Source: JBCDGZ01 sp038750655 (GTDB lineage: Bacteria > Bacteroidota > Bacteroidia > Chitinophagales > Saprospiraceae). From it: 7,055 nucleotides of DNA. The position numbers and the translations under genes are program-made. Positions 1 to 3,840 of this stretch are shown in pieces. Location of the stretch: contig JBCDGZ010000231.1 in NCBI GenBank assembly GCA_038750655.1, positions 1 to 7,055 of the forward strand, given 5' to 3'. Under the pieces are notes generated by a model. The model was not told the DNA's origin. It saw only the letters and a list, made by a program, of their open reading frames with translations, and did no database searches. Position 1 is the first letter of the stretch. Every line of letters starts with the position of its first letter.

Positions 1-300
1 TCTAATCTTCCGAAAGGGACTCTGCTGGATATGGTCTTCAAATTCAAGAAAGGAAAAAAAAGCTTTTAAGGTAGCTATCTTTCTCTTGATCGTCTTAGGT
101 TTGTATAACTTATTAATGTGATACAGGTATTCTTTTATAGCAGTTTTGGCAAATATCTCATCTGCGTAGTCGGTATTGGAAATTTTTGCCTTGTATTGCT
201 TAAGGTCAATTGTATAAGCTTTAATCGTCTTGTCTGATAAGTTCTTTTCATATTTGCAATAGTTGAGAAAGGAGGAAACTCGTTTTTCGTAAAGTGTCAT
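1..300 (-). CDS. Tyrosine recombinase/integrase, N-terminal part (truncated by window edge)
   Basis: This is the first 100 codons of a site-specific tyrosine recombinase, read from ATG at 300 and still open at base 1. What is visible matches the N-terminal SAM-like, core-binding domain of phage integrases and XerC/D-type enzymes. It opens with FLNYCKYEKNLSDKTIKAY (residues 11-29), the usual 'F..Y...E..LS..TI.AY..DL' signature. Near residues 77-98 it has TIKRKIATLKAFFSFLEF followed by SPFRKIR. The domain wraps around the DNA core site; the catalytic R-K-H-R-Y residues would lie beyond the left edge, so activity cannot be judged. The start is supported by an in-frame TGA upstream and no other in-frame ATG; the A-rich leader without a Shine-Dalgarno is normal for Bacteroidota. 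Its 5' end lies 235 bp from the 3' end of tRNA-Pro, a common layout for integrated elements. It could equally be a recombinase travelling with a transposon. Confidence 0.85.
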   Translation of the reverse strand, partial: MTLYEKRVSSFLNYCKYEKNLSDKTIKAYTIDLKQYKAKISNTDYADEIFAKTAIKEYLYHINKLYKPKTIKRKIATLKAFFSFLEFEDHIQQSPFRKIR

Positions 301-301
301 G

Positions 302-391
302 TTTTTTCGTATCAATTGGAATGAGTGAATGTATCGTCATATCTAATACTCCGATGAGTTAGATATTAAAAAATGACTTAATACGAAAAAA
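302..391. repeat. Nested inverted repeats upstream of the recombinase
   Basis: The outer arms TTTTTTCGTAT (302-312) and ATACGAAAAAA (381-391) are an exact 11-bp inverted repeat. Inside lie ATATCTAA (339-346) and TTAGATAT (359-366), an exact 8-bp pair. An alternative fold pairs 339-345 with 360-366 and, past a 2-nt bulge, ACTC (348-351) with GAGT (356-359) around a CGAT loop. The structure begins one base upstream of the recombinase ATG, so it could be an operator, a leader structure limiting recombinase expression, or part of an attachment region. Function is inferred only from position. Confidence 0.5.
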
Positions 392-465
392 AGGCTAATA
401 TTTACTCGTGCGAATAAAACTATGTGGAAGGAATAATTTGAAGTGAGGTTAACGAAAGAGATAAT

Positions 466-489
466 TTGTGTTACGAATGTGTTACACAA
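466..489. repeat. Direct and inverted short repeats beside the tRNA-Pro terminator
   Basis: GTGTTAC occurs at 468-474 and again at 479-485, starts 11 bp apart, about one DNA turn. The same stretch has TTGTGT (466-471) facing ACACAA (484-489). A further direct repeat, ATAATTTG, sits at 433-440 and 461-468. Such closely phased repeats between a recombinase gene and a tRNA could be protein-binding sites, for example recombinase arm sites, but chance cannot be excluded for units this short. Confidence 0.35.
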
Positions 490-490
490 C

Positions 491-525
491 AAAAAAGGAG
501 TTACAACTTTTCGTCATAACTCCTT
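491..525 (-). terminator. Intrinsic terminator of tRNA-Pro
   Basis: Read on the minus strand, AAGGAGTTA (525-517) pairs perfectly over 9 bp with TAACTCCTT (503-495), followed by a run of T (496-491). It begins 10 bp past the tRNA-Pro 3' end. It separates tRNA-Pro from the recombinase, which should therefore have its own promoter. Confidence 0.85.
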
Positions 526-535
526 GATAATCAAG
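523..535. repeat. 13-bp palindrome abutting the tRNA-Pro 3' end
   Basis: CTTGAT-A-ATCAAG is a perfect 6-bp inverted repeat around one central base. It ends immediately beside the tRNA discriminator base at 536 and overlaps the right arm of the terminator. Its place at a tRNA 3' end near a recombinase gene makes it a candidate core-type attachment site, but the role is not shown. Confidence 0.45.
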
Positions 536-610
536 TCGGGGTAGCAGGATTCGAACCTGCGACCCCCTGCTCCCAAAGCAGGTGCGCTAGCCGGACTGCG
601 CTATACCCCG
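536..610 (-). tRNA. tRNA-Pro (anticodon TGG)
   Basis: A complete 75-nt cloverleaf on the minus strand. The acceptor stem is CGGGGTA (610-604) with TACCCCG (543-537) and discriminator A (536). The D arm is GCGC...GCGC. The anticodon arm is CCTGC-TTTGGGA-GCAGG, which gives anticodon TGG. The T arm is GCAGG-TTCGAAT-CCTGC. No 3' CCA is encoded, so it must be added after transcription. The gene has its own upstream promoter (713-743) and an intrinsic terminator just downstream. It reads proline codons CCN through the wobble T. Confidence 0.97.
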
Positions 611-632
611 ATTCTAATGTCCTTAATAAACA

Positions 633-650
633 AAGCCTGCTGCCAGGCCT
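633..650 (-). other. Hairpin in the tRNA-Pro leader
   Basis: On the minus strand AGGCCTG-GCAG-CAGGCTT forms a 7-bp stem with one G-U pair and a 4-nt loop, followed by the T-rich stretch TGTTTATT. It lies 22 nt upstream of the mature tRNA-Pro 5' end, within a predicted leader of about 95 nt. It could be a processing or attenuation structure for the precursor. The tail is interrupted, so I do not call it a terminator. Confidence 0.4.
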
Positions 651-712
651 TCGGCTCCTATCAATCCTACAAAAAAAGGACCAACCCGAAGCACTTTCGC
701 TCTAAAGCGTGG

Positions 713-743
713 CAAAGGTAAACTTTTCTAAATGAAATGTCAA
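713..743 (-). promoter_or_regulatory. Bacteroidota-type promoter for tRNA-Pro
   Basis: On the minus strand TTG (743-741) is followed after exactly 20 bp by TACCTTTG (720-713), which matches the Bacteroidota -7 consensus TAnnTTTG fully. Transcription should start a few bases further on, near 707. It lies just past the terminator of tRNA-Ser, so the two tRNAs appear to be independent units. Confidence 0.75.
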
Positions 744-755
744 TCAAAGCGGAGG

Positions 756-789
756 AAAAAATAACCGCCGGGGCACCCCCTGCGGTTAT
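756..789 (-). terminator. Intrinsic terminator of tRNA-Ser
   Basis: On the minus strand ATAACCGC (789-782) pairs over 8 bp with GCGGTTAT (768-761). The 13-nt loop is G/C-rich and can pair further. A run of T follows (761-756). It begins 8 bp beyond the tRNA-Ser 3' end. Confidence 0.88.
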
Positions 790-797
790 CTCTTCTG

Positions 798-886
798 CGG
801 TGAAGGCGGGATTCGAACCCGCGGTACCCCTTTCAGAGTACGCCGGTTTAGCAAACCGGTGGTTTCAGCCACTCACCCACTTCACC
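798..886 (-). tRNA. tRNA-Ser (anticodon GCT)
   Basis: A complete 89-nt class II tRNA. The acceptor stem is GGTGAAG (886-880) with CTTCACC (805-799) and discriminator G (798), the serine identity base. The anticodon arm is CCGGT-TTGCTAA-ACCGG, which gives anticodon GCT and reads AGC/AGT. A long variable arm GTACTC...GGGTAC, typical of tRNA-Ser, precedes the T arm GCGGG-TTCGAAT-CCCGC. CCA is not encoded. It has its own promoter (918-948) and terminator (756-789). Confidence 0.97.
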
Positions 887-917
887 TGGCTTGATGGCCT
901 TTGCTAAATAAGCGCGA

Positions 918-948
918 CAAAGTTATGTAAGATAGGGCTAATATGCAA
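918..948 (-). promoter_or_regulatory. Bacteroidota-type promoter for tRNA-Ser
   Basis: On the minus strand TTG (948-946), then exactly 20 bp, then TAACTTTG (925-918), a full match to TAnnTTTG. The spacing is identical to the tRNA-Pro promoter. The predicted leader to the tRNA 5' end at 886 is only about 25 nt. Confidence 0.78.
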
Positions 949-1262
949 GACCTGGCCGATTATTTTTTGGACCACCTACAGTGGTGGAAGTGGACGTCGC
1001 ACACCAGCTAATCTTTATCGCTACTTGAAGGGAATAGTTAGACCATGTTTAAATATGATCTTAATACCGAAATACTGTCCGTTTGAGTACTAATTATCCT
1101 GGGCAGGCAAGAGAGGGAAAGATCGTTTTCCTCATATCTAGTACAAAGATCAACTATAAAAACCGGGGTAGGAATGACTTTTGTCACCTGCAACCATGAT
1201 TTTTAGCAGTGCAAAATTGTGGAGCGGAGGAGAAGGGGTCATTCGGGAAGAGAAAGGAGGAG
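949..1262. other. Intergenic stretch without a recognisable gene
   Basis: Between the surface-protein terminator and the tRNA-Ser promoter I find no convincing coding frame, RNA gene or mobile element. It holds a 5-bp hairpin CCACC-TACAGT-GGTGG (972-987) without a T-run. Near 1221-1270 the plus strand is strongly purine-rich (GGAGCGGAGGAGAAGGGG and similar). Confidence 0.6.
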
Positions 1263-1265
1263 AGT

Positions 1266-1298
1266 AAAAGTCAAAGCAGAGGCCCTAAAGCCCCTGCT
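1266..1298 (-). terminator. Terminator after the beta-helix surface protein gene
   Basis: On the minus strand AGCAGGGGC (1298-1290) pairs with GCCTCTGCT (1283-1275) over 9 bp with one G-U pair and a 6-nt loop. It begins 7 bp after the stop codon. The tail TTGACTTTTA is T-rich but interrupted, so efficiency is uncertain. Confidence 0.65.
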
Positions 1299-1305
1299 CG
1301 CCTTC

Positions 1306-3090
1306 TTATAATAAATTAATCACTAAACGTAGGGTACGGGGCGCTTGGCCCTCTTCGGCAATCCGTAGCCAGTACATACCCGCGGGGAGCCGGGCGTCTA
1401 GGTTGACCTCAACCCTGCGCTGGCCTGCGGCAGCAAGGGTCTGGCTAACAAGCTGCCGGCCCTGCGAGTCGTAGATGGCTAGGTGCAGCGGCTGAGCGAA
1501 GGGGACGGTAGACCGGACCTCGAAACGCTCGGCCGCCGGATTGGGGAAGACCTCCACCGCCTCCGGCTCCTGATGAGCCACCACCAGCCCATTCCCCCCT
1601 AAAGGCCCCGACGGCGGCCGAACCGGCCCCGCCACTACCCCACCAACGACCGCTATCTGAAAGATCTCATTACAGCTGTTGGCCACATCGCGAATGCCCA
1701 AGTAAAAGGTCGATAAGCCGTCGGCAGCAGCACTAGGCGTAAACTCATTGAGCAAGGGATCGTAATCGCCAGCTGGGGTGAGTAGATCTTCCGCTGTATA
1801 CCAGTCGTCATTGTAAATGGTGAAATTGGCCAGACTGCCTAGCCCAAGAGCGTTGGGAAGGGGAACGCCAACGGTGGCCGGGCCGGCTATTGGGGCGAGG
1901 TGAATGCCCGTATGGGTGGTCAAGGTGGTGATGTCAAAGTTGCCGTTGAGGTCTTCTATGACGCCGCTGTTGTAGAACAGTTCGCTGTTGCTAAAGGGCT
2001 TGTCAGAATGATAGCGCAGCCAGCCTTCGTTGTCGATGTAATTGCCATTGATCAGGCTGTCTTTGAGCTGTAAGGTGGCACAAGGGTGGTTGTAGAGGAA
2101 GGAGATGTCATCTACTACTGTAGGCGCAGTGGACTGGAGCAGCAATTCCCCGATATTATCCAGAGAGCTGGTCTGCAACTCCATAGCGTTTTGCGTGAGA
2201 CTGGCCTCTAGTACCACTTGGCCCCGATTTTCAAAATTTGATAACACCATTTTAATTCCGGTTTCACTGGCTCCTTCAAGCGTGATCTCACCAGTGGTGC
2301 CATTTTGAAAAGTTCCGGTGTAGGAATACAACAAGTCCTTTTCGGCATCTACAATTTTTATGATCCCCTTGTTTCGAAACAACTGTGTCGTGTAGATACC
2401 CTGCAAACCTGCACTATCAACGGTAATCCTTGCACCTACTTCGTTGATACAATCACAATTGATACAACTAATCGCAATTTTACTGGAGTTCGTAATAGTC
2501 ACGGTACCATAGTTATCAAAACCGCCTTCGAACCAAATACCACTGGTATGTAAGACATCAATGAGGCCACCGGCCCGATTGAGGAAATAGCCATCGACTT
2601 CAAAGGCCCGGTGATTAATCTCATCAACCAGCATCTGGCCACTGTTACGGATGATCGAACCCGGCTCGGTAAGGACGCCTCTCTCGCAGCTGTCTGCAAT
2701 AAAGGTAGCACCAGCTAGGTTGACAAAATTACCTTCGCATTCAATAGCGTATAAGCCCGTTCCAGTGATGAGCAGGGTACCAGAATTTCGCAAGATTCCC
2801 CCAATATACAAGCCGGTCTCTGTAGCATTACTGATTACTAAAGTCGCCGCAGCGTCTATAAGTAAGGTCCCTTCAACAATGAGGTGCTTGACGGTATGGA
2901 GTCCAGACGGAATGTTCGCCAAACTACCGCTACCGATGAATGCGGTATCGACCAGACTGGGGACGGTCCCGGCATCCCAGGACGTGGGGTCATCCCAACT
3001 GCCGACGCCACCGTTCCAGGAGATTACATCTGCCTTTAGGTTTAGGCTAAAAAAAAGTAACAATAAGATAGGCGTAAAATGACTTTTCAT
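1306..3090 (-). CDS. Exported surface protein with beta-helix-like repeats and T9SS C-terminal sorting domain
   Basis: 594 residues from ATG at 3090. Residues 1-20 form a signal peptide (hydrophobic ILLLLFFSLNL, likely cut after LKA). The mature start, VISWNGGVGSWDDPTSWDAG, is of the 'W.GG.G.W.dp..W..G..P' type common at the N-terminus of Bacteroidota surface proteins. From about residue 100 to 380 a short motif, [F/L]-x-N-x-x-G followed by alternating hydrophobics, recurs about 13 times. The Asn sits at 102, 124, 149, 171, 193, 216, 240, 263, 288, 312, 334, 354 and 374. Steps of 20-25 residues fit one coil of a right-handed parallel beta-helix. Residues 395-482 form a domain I do not recognise, then a Pro/Gly linker (483-505). 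The T9SS sorting domain (about 512-594) has VFPNPAAERFEV, IYDSQGRQL and LPAGMYWLRI. Such domains route cargo through the outer membrane and are usually cleaved. Family knowledge suggests adhesion or glycan contact; the substrate is unknown. No enzyme motif was seen. The segment for the sorting domain is much more GC-rich than the repeats. Confidence 0.9.
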   Translation of the reverse strand: MKSHFTPILLLLFFSLNLKADVISWNGGVGSWDDPTSWDAGTVPSLVDTAFIGSGSLANIPSGLHTVKHLIVEGTLLIDAAATLVISNATETGLYIGGILRNSGTLLITGTGLYAIECEGNFVNLAGATFIADSCERGVLTEPGSIIRNSGQMLVDEINHRAFEVDGYFLNRAGGLIDVLHTSGIWFEGGFDNYGTVTITNSSKIAISCINCDCINEVGARITVDSAGLQGIYTTQLFRNKGIIKIVDAEKDLLYSYTGTFQNGTTGEITLEGASETGIKMVLSNFENRGQVVLEASLTQNAMELQTSSLDNIGELLLQSTAPTVVDDISFLYNHPCATLQLKDSLINGNYIDNEGWLRYHSDKPFSNSELFYNSGVIEDLNGNFDITTLTTHTGIHLAPIAGPATVGVPLPNALGLGSLANFTIYNDDWYTAEDLLTPAGDYDPLLNEFTPSAAADGLSTFYLGIRDVANSCNEIFQIAVVGGVVAGPVRPPSGPLGGNGLVVAHQEPEAVEVFPNPAAERFEVRSTVPFAQPLHLAIYDSQGRQLVSQTLAAAGQRRVEVNLDARLPAGMYWLRIAEEGQAPRTLRLVINLL

Positions 3091-3109
3091 TGTGCAAATG
3101 ATTGAGCTT

Positions 3110-3132
3110 AAAAATGCTGATAAGGCATCTTT
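3110..3132 (-). terminator. Weak terminator-like hairpin in the leader of the surface protein gene
   Basis: On the minus strand AAAGATGC (3132-3125), loop CTTATCA, then GCATTTTT (3117-3110) forms an 8-bp stem with one G-U pair. The T-run is part of the stem rather than a free tail. It lies 66 bp past the response-regulator stop and 19 bp before the surface-protein ATG, leaving too little room for a separate promoter downstream. It may therefore be an attenuator or a leader structure instead of an end signal. Confidence 0.3.
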
Positions 3133-3179
3133 AATAATGAAGAATGCAACAAAGGAAAACTACAAGAGGAGACTACACC

Positions 3180-3195
3180 CCACCCCAGCGGGTGG
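3180..3195 (-). other. GC-rich hairpin just after the response regulator stop
   Basis: On the minus strand CCACCC-GCTG-GGGTGG forms a perfect 6-bp, strongly GC stem three bases past the TGA. No T-run follows (GGTGTAG instead). It could protect the 3' end of the kinase-regulator mRNA or cause a pause; it is not a typical intrinsic terminator. Confidence 0.4.
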
Positions 3196-3198
3196 TTT

Positions 3199-3813
3199 TC
3201 AAAGCGCCTGCATCCACTTCATCAAGGCCGGGCGGTGGTGGACATTGAGCTTCATGTAGAGGTTCTTGACGTGGTACTTGATGGTGTTGAGGGAAACAAA
3301 ATGCTTCTCGCAGAGCTGCTTGTTGGTCAGCCCTTCGCAAATGTCTAGTGCGATTTCGAATTCTTTTTTGGTGAGGGGATGAAGGAGATGAGCGTTGACC
3401 GCTTCTATGGTTGGCGTCTTGGACTGCTGCTGCTGGGTGTGACGATAGAGGGCCATTTCGAGGGCGCTCAGCAAATCCTGCTCGTTGAAGGGCTTGACGA
3501 TATAGCCGTAGGGCATGGTGACTTTGGCGCGTTGCAGGGTAGCCTTGTCGGAATAGGAGGTGAGGTAGATGAAGGGGATTTGATAATGTTGGTTAATGAT
3601 CTCGGCGACTTCGATGCCGTCTTTGGAACCTGCGATATTGATGTCTAGTAGTACTGCGTCGGGCTGCCGGTTGGCCAGCATATCAATGGCAGTTTCGCTG
3701 TCGTAGGCGATGCCGGCGACTTTAAAATCTACGGCCCTCAGCCGGGCGTCGATGTTCTCGGCGATGATGGCATCGTCTTCAACGATCAAAATTTTTTGTG
3801 TAGGTGTAGGCAT
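3199..3813 (-). CDS. Response regulator, REC plus LuxR-type DNA-binding domain
   Basis: 204 residues from ATG at 3813. Residues 6-125 are a receiver domain with all key residues: the acidic pair D13/D14 in ILIVEDD, phospho-acceptor D57 in AVLLDINI, the switch T85 in FIYLTS, and K107 in YIVKPF. A short Gln-rich linker (about 127-131) leads to a LuxR/NarL-type helix-turn-helix (about 146-200). There LTKKEFEIAL, GLTNKQLCEKHFVSLNTIKY and HVKNLYMKLNVHHR match the family pattern. Length is normal for the class. It is a cytoplasmic transcription regulator activated by phosphoryl transfer, almost surely from the kinase whose stop codon lies 27 bp upstream in the same direction. Its DNA targets are unknown; neighbouring exported-protein genes are candidates by proximity only. 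The gap of 108 bp to the next gene contains two hairpins but no clear promoter. Confidence 0.95.
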   Translation of the reverse strand: MPTPTQKILIVEDDAIIAENIDARLRAVDFKVAGIAYDSETAIDMLANRQPDAVLLDINIAGSKDGIEVAEIINQHYQIPFIYLTSYSDKATLQRAKVTMPYGYIVKPFNEQDLLSALEMALYRHTQQQQSKTPTIEAVNAHLLHPLTKKEFEIALDICEGLTNKQLCEKHFVSLNTIKYHVKNLYMKLNVHHRPALMKWMQAL

Positions 3814-3840
3814 TTACAATAGGTTGAGCGGTGATGCTTT

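Noticed and set aside
420..460. Promoter for the recombinase (minus-strand TAGTTTTA near 421)
   Set aside because: It matches seven of eight bases of TAnnTTTG but no TTG lies at a suitable distance upstream.
302..489. CRISPR array or integron attC-like array near the recombinase
   Set aside because: The repeats are short, differ from one another and are not regularly spaced; no unit occurs more than twice.
972..987. Hairpin CCACC-TACAGT-GGTGG as a terminator
   Set aside because: The stem is only 5 bp and no T-run follows on either strand.
2105..3082. Several open frames on the plus strand and one in another minus frame opposite or within the surface protein gene
   Set aside because: All lie inside a gene with clear signal peptide, repeats and sorting domain; none shows a domain or start context of its own.
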